A DNA stretch of 64,000 bases from Bacillus sp. ISL-34 (GCF_018613325.1 NZ_JAGGQJ010000002.1:264569-328568); one strand, 5' to 3'. Numbered from the stretch's first letter, positions 34,138 to 43,713 are shown. The notes: generated from the letters alone by a model not told the origin. Made by a program: numbers and translations.

Positions 34138-35120
34138 TGGGCAAAAATTTAACGATGCTCCAGGCTATTACGGAAGCGCTCGACCAAATGCTGGGCCATG
34201 ATGATCGCGTGATGATCTTGGGTGAGGATATTGGAGTGAATGGCGGGGTTTTTCGATCGACGGAAGGGCTTTATGAGAAGTATGGAAAAGATCGAGTTGT
34301 GGATACGCCATTAGCTGAATCCGGAATCATCGGCTCTGCGATAGGTTTAGCCCTTAACGGAATGCTGCCCATAGTGGAGATCCAGTTTCTCGCCTTTATT
34401 TATCCGGGATTCGAGCAACTCGTTTCCCACGCTGCCCGTATGAGGTATCGTACTCGTGGGCAATTTGGGGTGCCACTCGTAATCCGTACGCCATATGGTG
34501 CCGGTATCAGGGGTCCTGAACTTCATTCCGAAAGTGTCGAAACCTTCTTTGCCCATACTCCGGGTTTAAAGGTGGTTGCACCAAGTAATCCATATGACGC
34601 AAAAGGGCTGCTCATTTCAGCGCTCGAAGATCCAGATCCGGTGATTTTTTTGGAACCGACTAAATTGTATCGGGCTTTTAAGGAAGAAGTTCCCGACGAA
34701 ATGTACCGAATACCAATCGGTCAAGCAAAAGTGGTCCAGGAGGGAAGCGACCTGACCATTTTTGCATGGGGGGCCATGTTAAGGGAGGCATTGAATGCCG
34801 CTAAAAAGATTGAAGCGGAAAAAGGCTGGAAGTGTGAAGTGGTCGATCTACGAACATTATACCCTCTGGATAGGGATACGATCGTGCAATCCATTAAAAA
34901 GACAGGTCGTGCATTAATCGTCCATGAAGCCCATAAGACTGCCGGATTAGGTGCCGAGATCATCTCCATTATTAATGATGAAGCTCTTATTTACCTGAAA
35001 GCGCCGATTAAGCGTGTAACAGGATTTGATGTACCGGTTCCGCCGTTTACGATAGAAGATCATTATTTACCGACTGTGGACCGTGTAAAACAAGGTATAG
35101 TCGAAACGATATCATTTTAA
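34137..35120 (+). CDS. 2-oxoacid dehydrogenase complex, E1 component beta subunit
   Basis: A 327-residue transketolase-like beta subunit, the normal length. It shows the ThDP-binding GEDIGVNGGVFRSTEGL region, the DTPLAESGIIGSAIGLA segment with the cofactor-activating Glu, and the C-terminal transketolase domain ending VDRVKQGIVETI. ATG 34137 shares one base with the E1alpha stop, indicating tight coupling, with AAAGGCGGGAAG upstream. Confidence 0.93.
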   Translation: MGKNLTMLQAITEALDQMLGHDDRVMILGEDIGVNGGVFRSTEGLYEKYGKDRVVDTPLAESGIIGSAIGLALNGMLPIVEIQFLAFIYPGFEQLVSHAARMRYRTRGQFGVPLVIRTPYGAGIRGPELHSESVETFFAHTPGLKVVAPSNPYDAKGLLISALEDPDPVIFLEPTKLYRAFKEEVPDEMYRIPIGQAKVVQEGSDLTIFAWGAMLREALNAAKKIEAEKGWKCEVVDLRTLYPLDRDTIVQSIKKTGRALIVHEAHKTAGLGAEIISIINDEALIYLKAPIKRVTGFDVPVPPFTIEDHYLPTVDRVKQGIVETISF

Positions 35121-35151
35121 TTGTGGTTTTAAGGGAGAAGGAGGATGACGC

Positions 35152-36426
35152 ATGATGGAATTTAAACTTCCTGATGTAGGGGAAGGGATGCATGAAGGGG
35201 AAATTATCCAATGGCTCATCAAAGAAGGGGATGCGGTAAAACAGGATCAACCGATTGTTGAGGTGCAAACGGATAAAGTCAATGCGGAATTGACTGCTCC
35301 CGCACCGGGAGTGGTCAAGAAAATATTTTTTTCCGAAGGGGATATCGTGGAAGTGGGAACCACAATATTCACAATTCAGGAAGAGAACGATATTTCAGTT
35401 CCGGATGCAGGCATTATTGAAGAAGAAAACCAAGTCGTGCAATCTGACGATGTAAAAGTGAATCCAGAGCATATTACGACTAAACAGCATCATGAGGCAG
35501 TGCGTGCGTTGGCAACGCCATTCGTGCGTCAAATGGCGAGGGAAATGAAGGTTGATATCGAGAAGGTTAAAGGCACGGGTCCGGCTGGGCGAATTACCGA
35601 AAGTGACGTGAAGCAGTTTAAAGAAAATAACTCGATTATACGTGAAAATGCCAAACACGATAATGACAAGATTGTTCAAGATACGATGAAGGATGCCATC
35701 CAGGCAAAAGGAGTGGGAAATGAGCGGGAAGAGCGGATTCCGCTTAAAGGCATTCGTAAAAAAATCGCTGAACATATGGTAAAGTCGGTTTCGACCATTC
35801 CTCATGTAACCCATGTAGATGAATTGGAAATGGACCGATTGAAGGAATTTAAAAATCAATTAAAGGAGTACTCCGATGATAAGGATATTAAATTGACCTT
35901 TTTGCCATTTTTCGTTAAAGCCATTGTCATCGCCTTAAAGGAGTTCAAAACATTAAACGCTTCAATTGATGAAGGAACCAATGAAATCATCCTGAAAAAT
36001 TATTATCATATTGGGATTGCAACGAATACAAAAGAGGGTCTCATTGTTCCAGTCATAAAACATGCCGATCAAAAAACCATTTTCCAACTGGCTGATGAAA
36101 TCAGGCAATTGGCGGCACAAGCCCGTGAAGGAAAGTTGAGCATAGATCAAATCACAGGCAGTACATTTACCATAAGCAATGTTGGACCGATCGGAGGGAT
36201 GCACGCGACCCCGATCATTAACTATCCGGAAGCGGCCATATTAGCTTTGCATAAAATGGAACATCGTATGGTCGTTCGCGATTTGGAAGGTGTTATCCGT
36301 TTAATGATGAATATGTCTCTTTCTTTCGATCATCGTTTGATTGACGGGGTAACAGCGGTGCAGTTTACCAATAGAATCAAGGAATTACTGGAAAATCCAA
36401 TTCGTTTAGTTGTGGAGATGAGATAA
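35152..36426 (+). CDS. 2-oxoacid dehydrogenase complex, E2 dihydrolipoamide acyltransferase
   Basis: Core of the complex, 424 residues: one lipoyl domain (about 1-78; lipoyl lysine in VQTDKVNAEL), a flexible linker, a peripheral-subunit-binding domain (about 120-160; ATPFVRQMAREM, GTGPAGRITESDV), and the catalytic domain (about 190-424) ending with SFDHRLIDGVTAV, holding the catalytic His and Asp. ATG 35152 follows GGAGAAGGAGG; a second ATG is next to it. Single lipoyl domain as in Gram-positive complexes. Confidence 0.94.
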   Translation: MMEFKLPDVGEGMHEGEIIQWLIKEGDAVKQDQPIVEVQTDKVNAELTAPAPGVVKKIFFSEGDIVEVGTTIFTIQEENDISVPDAGIIEEENQVVQSDDVKVNPEHITTKQHHEAVRALATPFVRQMAREMKVDIEKVKGTGPAGRITESDVKQFKENNSIIRENAKHDNDKIVQDTMKDAIQAKGVGNEREERIPLKGIRKKIAEHMVKSVSTIPHVTHVDELEMDRLKEFKNQLKEYSDDKDIKLTFLPFFVKAIVIALKEFKTLNASIDEGTNEIILKNYYHIGIATNTKEGLIVPVIKHADQKTIFQLADEIRQLAAQAREGKLSIDQITGSTFTISNVGPIGGMHATPIINYPEAAILALHKMEHRMVVRDLEGVIRLMMNMSLSFDHRLIDGVTAVQFTNRIKELLENPIRLVVEMR

Positions 36427-37851
36427 ATGGTAGTTGGGGAAGTTGCTGTAGAGACGGATGTTGTCATCATGGGAGGAGGTCCGGGGGGATATGCTGCGGC
36501 TATCCGTCTCGGCCAGTTAGGAAAATCGGTCGTGCTTGTTGAAAAGGATAAGCTGGGCGGGGTTTGCCTTAATCGGGGCTGTATACCTTCAAAGGCATTG
36601 ATTCACGCAGCTGATCAATACCAAAGGCTTAACGATTTAGGGAAAATGGGAATCCGGCTGTCTCAGGAAAGAACCACTATGGACTTGGGAGTTTGGCAGG
36701 ATTGGAAAGCGGGCATCACATCTCAGTTGGGGCAAGGTATTGCCCATTTGTGTAAGGAAAATGGAGTGACGGTGGTTAAAGGTCAAGCAACCTTTTTATC
36801 TGATGACCGCATTGGAGTCGAAACCGATGGCGATTTTGAAACCTATAAGTTTGAACAGGCAATTATTGCGACGGGGTCCAGGCCTTTCATTCCATCCTTC
36901 ATTAAAGTCGATGGAGAATATATATTGGATTCGACCTCATCTTTGCAGCTGCAGGAAGTTCCATCAAGCTTGTCGATCATTGGCGGTGGATATATCGGAA
37001 TCGAATTGGGTATGGCATTTGCAAAGCTAGGTACTAAAGTGTCCATCATTGAAATGGCCAATCGCATACTCCCCCAAGTTGCTGAAAACCTGGTAAAGGA
37101 AGTCATCCGGAATGCCAAGAAGCTTGGGATGAATATCAAAACATCCTCAAGGGTAGAAAAGGCGACTGTATTGGATGGCCATGTACATCTTCATGTGTCC
37201 TCGAAAGAACAGGGGACGGAAGTGGTCGTGAGCGAAAAGACCCTGGTTACAATTGGCAGGATGCCTAACACTGAAGAAATCGGCCTGAATCGGGCTGGAG
37301 TGACGGTTGGTGAAAAAGGCCATATAGCAGTTGATATGGAATGCCGTACAAATGTGCCGCACATCTTTGCCATCGGTGACACTACACCTGGTCCAGCTCT
37401 TGCCCATCGAGCCTCCAAACAGGGAATCGTGGCAGCTGAAGTGATAGGGGGGTTGCCAAGTGCCGTTGACTCACCTTATGTTCCCTATGTAATCTTCTCG
37501 GAACCACAAATAGCTGGTGTTGGTTTAAGCCGTGAAGAAGCTGAACAACAGGGATACAGCGTCAAGAGCGGCAAATTTCCGTTCAGTGCCAACGGAAGAG
37601 CGCTTGCAACGAATGAAACGGAAGGATTTGCTGAAGTGATCGTGGATGCTAATAGCCACATATTGCTCGGAATGCATATGGTAGGTGCCGATGCTTCCAA
37701 CCTTATAGGTGAAGGGGTCCTTGCCCTTGAGCTGGCGGCTCGGGTCGAGGATATAGCCCTCAGCATGCATCCTCATCCAACTTTGACCGAGGGGTGGATG
37801 GAAGCGGCTGAGGCAGTTTTGGGACATGCGATTCACATCGTAAATAAATAG
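36427..37851 (+). CDS. Dihydrolipoyl dehydrogenase (E3)
   Basis: FAD disulfide oxidoreductase that reoxidises lipoamide with NAD+. The 474 residues contain the FAD site GGGPGGYAAAIRLGQLG, the redox-active CLNRGC (Cys pair near residue 46), the NAD site IGGGYIGIELG, the AIGDTTPGPALAHRA FAD segment, and the C-terminal HPHPTLTE with the catalytic His-Glu. ATG 36427 directly follows the E2 stop without a gap, so it is probably translationally coupled. Last gene of the operon. Confidence 0.95.
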   Translation: MVVGEVAVETDVVIMGGGPGGYAAAIRLGQLGKSVVLVEKDKLGGVCLNRGCIPSKALIHAADQYQRLNDLGKMGIRLSQERTTMDLGVWQDWKAGITSQLGQGIAHLCKENGVTVVKGQATFLSDDRIGVETDGDFETYKFEQAIIATGSRPFIPSFIKVDGEYILDSTSSLQLQEVPSSLSIIGGGYIGIELGMAFAKLGTKVSIIEMANRILPQVAENLVKEVIRNAKKLGMNIKTSSRVEKATVLDGHVHLHVSSKEQGTEVVVSEKTLVTIGRMPNTEEIGLNRAGVTVGEKGHIAVDMECRTNVPHIFAIGDTTPGPALAHRASKQGIVAAEVIGGLPSAVDSPYVPYVIFSEPQIAGVGLSREEAEQQGYSVKSGKFPFSANGRALATNETEGFAEVIVDANSHILLGMHMVGADASNLIGEGVLALELAARVEDIALSMHPHPTLTEGWMEAAEAVLGHAIHIVNK

Positions 37852-38226
37852 GAAAAAGTAAAGTCATGGGGATTGCCAATGTAGTCCCCGATTAGAGTGT
37901 TTTATTTTAATGGAGTCAGAAACCTGTCATTGGTCCCCGAAAGGCAAGGCTATCAGCAGCAAATTCACTCCATTTCGAAAATCTGGCCCGGCGTTTGACC
38001 AAACAGGAGCCGTATTAGCCTGCGATGATTCCTCTTGTAAAACTAACGGCATATTGATATCATTTTTACTTTGGGGAAGTATGAGAAAAGTTTTCAAGAA
38101 GGCTTTGCATCCTTCCACTCCTAAACCATAACGGTTGATGAGATAACTTATCCATTCGCCATTCAACGATTGAAATGGTTTTGATTTTTTATATGTGAAA
38201 ATTATGGAATGAAGGAGGCAGTTGTA
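37852..38226. other. Intergenic stretch with an unsupported minus-strand frame
   Basis: About 375 bases. A minus-strand frame (37927-38166) reads like protein (YLINRYGLGVEGCKAFLK, MPLVLQEESSQANT) but has no ribosome site and no known family. It may be the relic of a gene. No clear terminator for the dehydrogenase operon is visible. Confidence 0.35.
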
Positions 38227-39606
38227 ATGGATTCAAATGGCGGGTCACTGCAAAAGAAATTATTGCCGCGACATATTAGCATGATGGCAATGGGAGGGGC
38301 AATAGGTACTGGGATTTTTAAAGGAAGTGCCGAAACCATATCGTTAGCAGGGCCAGGAGTCATATTCACTTATATTTTTGCAGGATTATTATTGCTTGTA
38401 GTCATGGGTGCTATAGCAGAAATGGCAATTGTCTATCCAAATACGAATATGAAAGGTTTCGTTCAGAAGGCATTCGGTAAGCGCTTTTCCTTCATCGTAG
38501 GCTGGATGTATTGTTTCATGTGGCTGTCCGTATGTGTCATTGAGGTAGTGGTGGCAGGAAGCTTCTTGCAGTATTGGCTCCCAGCAATCCCGCTATGGAT
38601 ATTAAGTTTAGGGTGTACGGCTTTCATCATTGGGATTAACATGATGAATGTCAAAAATTATGGTGAATTTGAATTTTGGTTTGCTGGCATTAAAATTACC
38701 ATGATCATCGTATTCATCATATTGGGAGTCTGTATTTTATTTGGAGTCATCCCAAGCGGCGGATCTAATTATCTGCAAAACTTCACAGGGCATGGAGGAT
38801 TTTTCCCAAATGGGTGGATGTCCATCTTTTCGGCATTACTGATCGTCATGTTCTCGTATGGCGGTTCCGAGTTAATAGGGGTGACGGTAACGGAAGCAAA
38901 GGATGCGGAACGCATTTTACCGAAGGTCATTAAAAACTATATTTGGAGAGTCGTATTATTTTTCACCTTACCAATACTTGTAATCTGCGGTTTGATTCCG
39001 TGGAACGAAATTAGCGACCAGGCAAGTCCGTTTGTACAAGTTTTGTCAATGTCAGGTTTTCAGGGGTCTGCACATATCATGAATTTCATTTTGATTACGG
39101 CCGTCTTATCTGCTGCTAACTCTGGAATATATGGGTGTACTCGGATGCTGCATTCTTTAGCTGCAGAAGGGGAAGCTCCCAAGTCGTTCTCTTATGTATC
39201 AAAAAATGGCGTTCCCTTGTATAGTTTGATATTAAGTGCATTTGTATTGGTCGTCGGCTCCATGATTACTTTCGTTGCACAGGACAAGGCATTTACTTTA
39301 TTAATGGCGTTTCCGGGTTTTGTAGTATCACTTGTATGGATCAGCATCTGTTTAGCGCAGCTAAAACTTCGCAATTCATATCCCAAAGCTCCGAGTTTTA
39401 AATTGTGGGGCTTTCCATATGTAACCTTGTTTGCCGTAATCACCTTAAGCATCATTTGTGTCACGTTCGTGTTCAGTGAACAGAATCGGATCAGTATCAT
39501 TGCTTGCCTGATTGTATTGGCTGCATTAATCTCGATTTCGATTTTTAAATTTAAAAGTGTGGATGAACAGGAAACACCTATTATAGAAAAGGATATTGCT
39601 AAATAA
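38227..39606 (+). CDS. Amino acid permease (APC superfamily)
   Basis: A 459-residue transporter with 12 membrane segments. The first segment has the amino-acid-transporter signature MAMGGAIGTGIFKGS, and SYGGSELIGVTVTEAKDAERILPKVI lies near residue 220. It belongs to the AAT/GabP-type family; the exact amino acid is not predictable. ATG 38227 follows AAGGAGG by eight bases; the ATG six codons earlier overlaps that site. Own terminator downstream. Confidence 0.9.
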   Translation: MDSNGGSLQKKLLPRHISMMAMGGAIGTGIFKGSAETISLAGPGVIFTYIFAGLLLLVVMGAIAEMAIVYPNTNMKGFVQKAFGKRFSFIVGWMYCFMWLSVCVIEVVVAGSFLQYWLPAIPLWILSLGCTAFIIGINMMNVKNYGEFEFWFAGIKITMIIVFIILGVCILFGVIPSGGSNYLQNFTGHGGFFPNGWMSIFSALLIVMFSYGGSELIGVTVTEAKDAERILPKVIKNYIWRVVLFFTLPILVICGLIPWNEISDQASPFVQVLSMSGFQGSAHIMNFILITAVLSAANSGIYGCTRMLHSLAAEGEAPKSFSYVSKNGVPLYSLILSAFVLVVGSMITFVAQDKAFTLLMAFPGFVVSLVWISICLAQLKLRNSYPKAPSFKLWGFPYVTLFAVITLSIICVTFVFSEQNRISIIACLIVLAALISISIFKFKSVDEQETPIIEKDIAK

Positions 39607-39615
39607 ATCCACGTA

Positions 39616-39657
39616 AAAGATACGGCATGGGCAAAGGCGTCCATGTCGTATCTTTCA
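39616..39657 (+). terminator. Terminator of the amino acid permease gene
   Basis: AAAGATACGGCATGG and CCATGTCGTATCTTT pair with one wobble position. Confidence 0.75.
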
Positions 39658-39696
39658 TTAATAATCATCGATATACTGTAACTTCATTTCAATCGG

Positions 39697-40809
39697 TCAT
39701 GAACCAGATGTTTTATTGATTATATGTTGCAAGGATGCTATGAATCTCTCGTTTTCAAGCGGAGTGCCGATGGTCACGCGGATAGTATTATCATAGCCTA
39801 GCAAATGACCGGAACGGATGATGACACCTTGAATTAATAATTTCTCAAAAATATCCCTGCCAGGCTGGTTCAGTTTGACCATCAAGAAGTTGGCATGTGA
39901 AGGGAAGAATGTTAAACCCATCTTGCTTAGTTCGTTTTCTAAATATCTTCTTCCTTCCCCATTCTTACGAACACAATTCTCAACAAATGGATGGTCATCG
40001 AGGGAAGCGAATGCCGCAGCCTGTGCTAAACGATTGGTATTGAAGGGTTCCTTCACTTTAACTAGCTCTTGGATGATGGAAGCATCCATTAAACCGTATC
40101 CAATCCTTAATGCAGCAAGGCCATAAATCTTTGAAAAAGTGCGTAAGATAACCAGATTTGAATGCATATTTAGAAGTGGCAAGGTCTTTAAATATTCTGC
40201 ATCATCGACATATTCATAGTATGCTTCATCAACGATCAGTAAAATATGTTTCGGCACCTTCTCGATAAAAGAGCGCAACTTTTCTTTTTGAACGATTGTT
40301 CCTGTTGGATTATTGGGATTACAGATAAATATCATTCTTGTTTTTTCCGTTATGGCCTCATACATGCCCTGCAGGTCATGTACACCATTAATAAGTGGTA
40401 TCTTTACAGGTGTCCCGCCGTCAATCAATACATTCGTTTCATACCGTGGAAATGTCACATCAGCCATGATGACTTCATCATTTTGTTGGATATAGGTTCT
40501 TGTTAACAAACGTATCACTTCATCAGATCCATTGCCCAATATGATATGATCTTTATTGATATTCAATTTCCTTGCCAGCTTTTCAGCTAATGACGGGGCC
40601 ATACCTTCAGGATAAAAGGAGGTTTGCTCCATTTCGGTAAGCATGGCTTCTTTTGCTAGAGTTGAGCAACCGAATGGATTCTCATTGGATGCCAATTTAA
40701 CGATCGTTTCAAGACCGAGCTCACGTTGCACTTCTTCAATTGGCTTGCCGGAAACATATGGGCTAATGCTTTCGATGTTTTGCCGAACCGGGATTTTCGT
40801 AAAGGTCAA
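39697..40809 (-). CDS. hisC: Histidinol-phosphate aminotransferase
   Basis: PLP enzyme of histidine biosynthesis; homologues also transaminate aromatic amino acids. The 370 residues show SNENPFG near residue 40, CNPNNPTG, DEAYYEY, and the PLP lysine in TFSKIYGLAALRIGY, followed by R in RVTIGTP. TTG 40809 follows GGGAGG by eight bases. It stands alone, away from any his operon, and is divergent from an Lrp-type regulator that might control it. Confidence 0.92.
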   Translation of the reverse strand: MTFTKIPVRQNIESISPYVSGKPIEEVQRELGLETIVKLASNENPFGCSTLAKEAMLTEMEQTSFYPEGMAPSLAEKLARKLNINKDHIILGNGSDEVIRLLTRTYIQQNDEVIMADVTFPRYETNVLIDGGTPVKIPLINGVHDLQGMYEAITEKTRMIFICNPNNPTGTIVQKEKLRSFIEKVPKHILLIVDEAYYEYVDDAEYLKTLPLLNMHSNLVILRTFSKIYGLAALRIGYGLMDASIIQELVKVKEPFNTNRLAQAAAFASLDDHPFVENCVRKNGEGRRYLENELSKMGLTFFPSHANFLMVKLNQPGRDIFEKLLIQGVIIRSGHLLGYDNTIRVTIGTPLENERFIASLQHIINKTSGS

Positions 40810-40982
40810 TGCAGGTTCCTCCCTTTGGTAAATTCTGAATTTTCTTTTTCTATTTGATTATTTTAATGATAGAATATTAACTGGTAAAATTACATACAAA
40901 AATGAATGTGTTTTTCGCTATCCATACAACATTTTAAAGAAATATAAGCTTATATTCCTTCATTATGAAAGGCGGTTGCTTC

Positions 40983-41450
40983 ATGGATGAAATAGATGTC
41001 AGTTTACTGGAACTTTTACAAAGAGATGGACGCATTACGATTAGTGAACTATCGAAGAAATTGGCGCTCAGTCGACCTAGCATCTCTGAACGTATGTATC
41101 GCCTGCAAGAAAAGGGGATCATTGAGGGGTTCAGTGCAAGGGTTTCACCTCTGGCAATAGGAAGGGGTGTACTTGTGTTCATCCAGGTGAGTGAACTTAA
41201 GGTTCCTGTTTCCGATTTTGAGCAATTGGTGAAAAATGATTTAGACATTATCGAGTGCCATCGTGTAACAGGAACGGTTGGATATTTTTTGAAAGCGGCT
41301 TTAGCTGATATGGACAGCATGAGATTACTGATAGATCGATTAATACCCTATGGACATCTGAATACATCCGTGGTTTTGACATCCCCGGTACCTTCCCGTG
41401 CCATTCTTCCAAGGATTAATGAAATGGAGGATCATGGGGCGAAATCCTAG
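40983..41450 (+). CDS. Lrp/AsnC-family transcriptional regulator
   Basis: A 155-residue regulator: N-terminal winged helix-turn-helix (about 3-60; DGRITISELSKKLALSRPSISERMYRL) and a C-terminal RAM ligand domain (about 65-145) with CHRVTGTVGYFLKA. Such proteins sense amino acids. ATG 40983 follows AAAGGCGG. Divergent from hisC across about 170 bases, so hisC and itself are the likeliest targets. Confidence 0.9.
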   Translation: MDEIDVSLLELLQRDGRITISELSKKLALSRPSISERMYRLQEKGIIEGFSARVSPLAIGRGVLVFIQVSELKVPVSDFEQLVKNDLDIIECHRVTGTVGYFLKAALADMDSMRLLIDRLIPYGHLNTSVVLTSPVPSRAILPRINEMEDHGAKS

Positions 41451-41511
41451 GTGATAATTCAGCGGAAATGGATTCGGTGACCGGTCAAACTAGAAAGTAG
41501 GTTTTTTACAG

Positions 41512-41544
41512 AAAGGAACGAGGCGCGGCGCCTGTTCCTTTTTT
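41512..41544. terminator. Bidirectional terminator
   Basis: AAAGGAACGAGGCGC pairs with GGCGCCTGTTCCTTT, followed by T-run; lies between convergent genes. Confidence 0.8.
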
Positions 41545-41548
41545 GGTG

Positions 41549-41947
41549 TTATTGTAAATCCATCAATGCCCCGAAATATTGCTGGGCGGTTGTAAAACAA
41601 ATGAATGCCAATAGTTCAGAAATCTCTTCATCACTGAATGCCTCCTTCAACACGTGGAAAAACTTTTCCTCTGTTTTTTCACGTTGCAAGAGGAATACTT
41701 CCGCAAAGGCGATTGCATAGCTTTCTTTCATATCTTCCGGCTTTAATGGAATTCCTTTTGCCTGACAGTATGAGCAGCCATTACCGTAGGCCAGCACCCT
41801 TCTGACGTTTTCCTTTAACTTTTTCGAAAGTTTCCCATCTGCAGATATGCAATCTGAGAGGTCCGACCATTTATTCGAAATCTCTTCAGAATGAAATAAT
41901 CTTTGAAATGGACTGGATCCCTGCGATGATTTTTTTATTCTTGTCAT
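41549..41947 (-). CDS. AhpD/carboxymuconolactone decarboxylase-like protein
   Basis: A 132-residue all-helical protein. GNGCSYCQAKGI holds the CxxC of AhpD-like thiol peroxidases, and the following helices (SYAIAFAEVFLL, EISELLAFICFTTAQQYFG) fit the CMD fold. The histidine usually found eight residues after the CxxC is not evident, so catalytic activity is uncertain. ATG 41947 follows GGGGAG by six bases. Divergent from the second Lrp-type regulator. Confidence 0.7.
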   Translation of the reverse strand: MTRIKKSSQGSSPFQRLFHSEEISNKWSDLSDCISADGKLSKKLKENVRRVLAYGNGCSYCQAKGIPLKPEDMKESYAIAFAEVFLLQREKTEEKFFHVLKEAFSDEEISELLAFICFTTAQQYFGALMDLQ

Positions 41948-42065
41948 ATACATCTCCCCTTTGAGATAATCTTAATATAAAAAACCAGGAATATTAATTC
42001 CGTTTGTAAAGCTTTCCGGATGAATAATGAATAAATGTAAAGAAAAGAAGGGGAATAATAATAAA

Positions 42066-42494
42066 ATGAAAATAGATGAAAAAGACCGGAGCATCCTTGC
42101 TGAATTAACGCTGAATAGCCGAATATCCATGAGGGAATTGGCAAAGAAAGTAAACCTCTCAGCCCCCACCGTTGCCGAGAGGGTACGGCAAATGGAGTCG
42201 TTCGGCATCATTAAAGGGTATGTTGCCGAGATTGATCAAAAAAAAATCGGCTTTCCGATTGAGTGCATCGTGGAAGCAACGATAAAAAATGGCGAATATG
42301 AGAAATTCAAAAAGTATATTTCCAAGGAGCCGAATGTCGACTTTTGTTATCGAATTGCCGGGCAGGCTTGCTTTATGCTGAAAATCCACAGTGAAAGCCT
42401 TGAAGAAGTGGAGGAATTCATCAATCGGACCATTCCTTTTGCGGCAACCGTTACCCATGTGATCCTTTCACAGGTGGAGCGGGAACTGGAATGA
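42066..42494 (+). CDS. Lrp/AsnC-family transcriptional regulator (second)
   Basis: A 142-residue regulator with the same plan as the one at 40983: winged helix (about 4-60; NSRISMRELAKKVNLSAPTVAERVRQM) and RAM domain (about 65-138; CYRIAGQACFMLKI). ATG 42066 is preceded by AAGGGGA at a rather long 11-base distance. Divergent from the AhpD-like gene, probably its target. Confidence 0.88.
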   Translation: MKIDEKDRSILAELTLNSRISMRELAKKVNLSAPTVAERVRQMESFGIIKGYVAEIDQKKIGFPIECIVEATIKNGEYEKFKKYISKEPNVDFCYRIAGQACFMLKIHSESLEEVEEFINRTIPFAATVTHVILSQVERELE

Positions 42495-42505
42495 GTATGT
42501 GTGCA

Positions 42506-42534
42506 GCGCCTGGATACTTCCAGGTGTTTTTTTT
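42506..42534 (+). terminator. Terminator of the second Lrp-type gene
   Basis: GCCTGG ATACTT CCAGGT hairpin followed by eight T. Confidence 0.8.
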
Positions 42535-42641
42535 GTGATCAATGCTTTCTGTGATTCAAGAAAGAATAAGCTGATGGAATAAGGGGTACATGTAATAACG
42601 ATGAACATGGATTCTAATCAGAAAAGATGGGGTGAGGTATC

Positions 42642-43574
42642 ATGGAGGGAACGAACGACTATAAACCTGAACTAGCCAGAGAAGCAGTTAATGTGATTGA
42701 AAATGTAGCTGGAAAACATCCTGGTTATCGGCGTGCACATGCAAGGGGGTATGTTTATGAGGGGGTTTTTACCCCAAACGGGAAAGCGTCCCCATTAACG
42801 GTGGCTTCGCATCTTCAGGGTGAAGCCGTGCCGGCGATCATTCGGTTTTCAAATAGCTCGCCGATTCCAAGCCATCCTGATGCCATTTCCCCTGTAAAGG
42901 GCATGGCCGTCAAGTTTCAATTGCCGAATGGAGAGGTGTCAGATCTTATTACTGTGACCATTCCGTTATTCTTCGCGAAAACACCGGAAGCGTTTGTAGA
43001 TATTGCTGGTTTTTTCAAATCTGCCAAAGAAGGTTTCCCCAATCTGAAAGAGCTTGCAAAAATCCTGTGGAAATACCCTGAAAGCAGGGCAAGCCTGCAA
43101 ATGCTTAAAGAAATGCGTTCTCCAGCCAGTTTTTCAACATGTCAATATTACTCCATTCATGCATTCTATTTCATTAATGCGGAAGGAAGGCGGCAGGCCA
43201 TCAAGTACGAGTGGGTACCTGATGCCGGCCTTAGTATGCTAGATAAAAAGGATTTGGCCAAGCATTCGCCAGAGTATCTGAATGAAGAAATGGAAGAGAG
43301 GCTCAAGCGAGGTCCGGTGGGCTTTAAATTGAACATACAAATAGGAGGGGAAGATGACCCGACTGACGATCCAACCACAGCTTGGTCGGAAGATAAACAG
43401 GTAATCACGATTGGGCATTTAATGATCACCAAAAAATCGGATGTGCTTAAAGATACTTTAATGTTTGATCCAACCAATATTCCTGAAGGAATCGAGTGCT
43501 CGGAAGACCGAATCTTGCATTTTCGCCATAGCGCGTATGCCGTTTCATATGAACGTCGGATAAATAACCAATGA
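42642..43574 (+). CDS. Catalase-related heme peroxidase (SrpA-like)
   Basis: A 310-residue mini-catalase of the catalase superfamily, shorter than true catalases (about 480). It has the distal-site segment RRAHARGYVYEG with the catalytic His, RFSNSSP with the distal Asn, the GMAVKFQLPNG strand, and the C-terminal heme-ligand region RILHFRHSAYAVSYERR. Such proteins act as organic peroxidases. The start at ATG 42642 has GGGGTGAGG upstream. No PerR box was seen by eye. Confidence 0.88.
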   Translation: MEGTNDYKPELAREAVNVIENVAGKHPGYRRAHARGYVYEGVFTPNGKASPLTVASHLQGEAVPAIIRFSNSSPIPSHPDAISPVKGMAVKFQLPNGEVSDLITVTIPLFFAKTPEAFVDIAGFFKSAKEGFPNLKELAKILWKYPESRASLQMLKEMRSPASFSTCQYYSIHAFYFINAEGRRQAIKYEWVPDAGLSMLDKKDLAKHSPEYLNEEMEERLKRGPVGFKLNIQIGGEDDPTDDPTTAWSEDKQVITIGHLMITKKSDVLKDTLMFDPTNIPEGIECSEDRILHFRHSAYAVSYERRINNQ

Positions 43575-43580
43575 ATGATC

Positions 43581-43608
43581 AAAAAAAGGGAACCCCTGGG
43601 GTTCCCTT
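43581..43608. terminator. Terminator between the peroxidase and ABC1 kinase genes
   Basis: AAGGGAACCCC/GGGGTTCCCTT stem. The T-run lies on the minus strand, so it best terminates the ABC1-kinase transcript. Confidence 0.65.
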
Positions 43609-43713
43609 CAGACTGTCAAGCCAAAAAGGATTATAGTAAAAGGAAAAGTCTTGTTTTAATTTCATGGTTCGGGATCGTCAAAAGGGTTTCTATCTAAATA
43701 TTAAAACAAAGTT

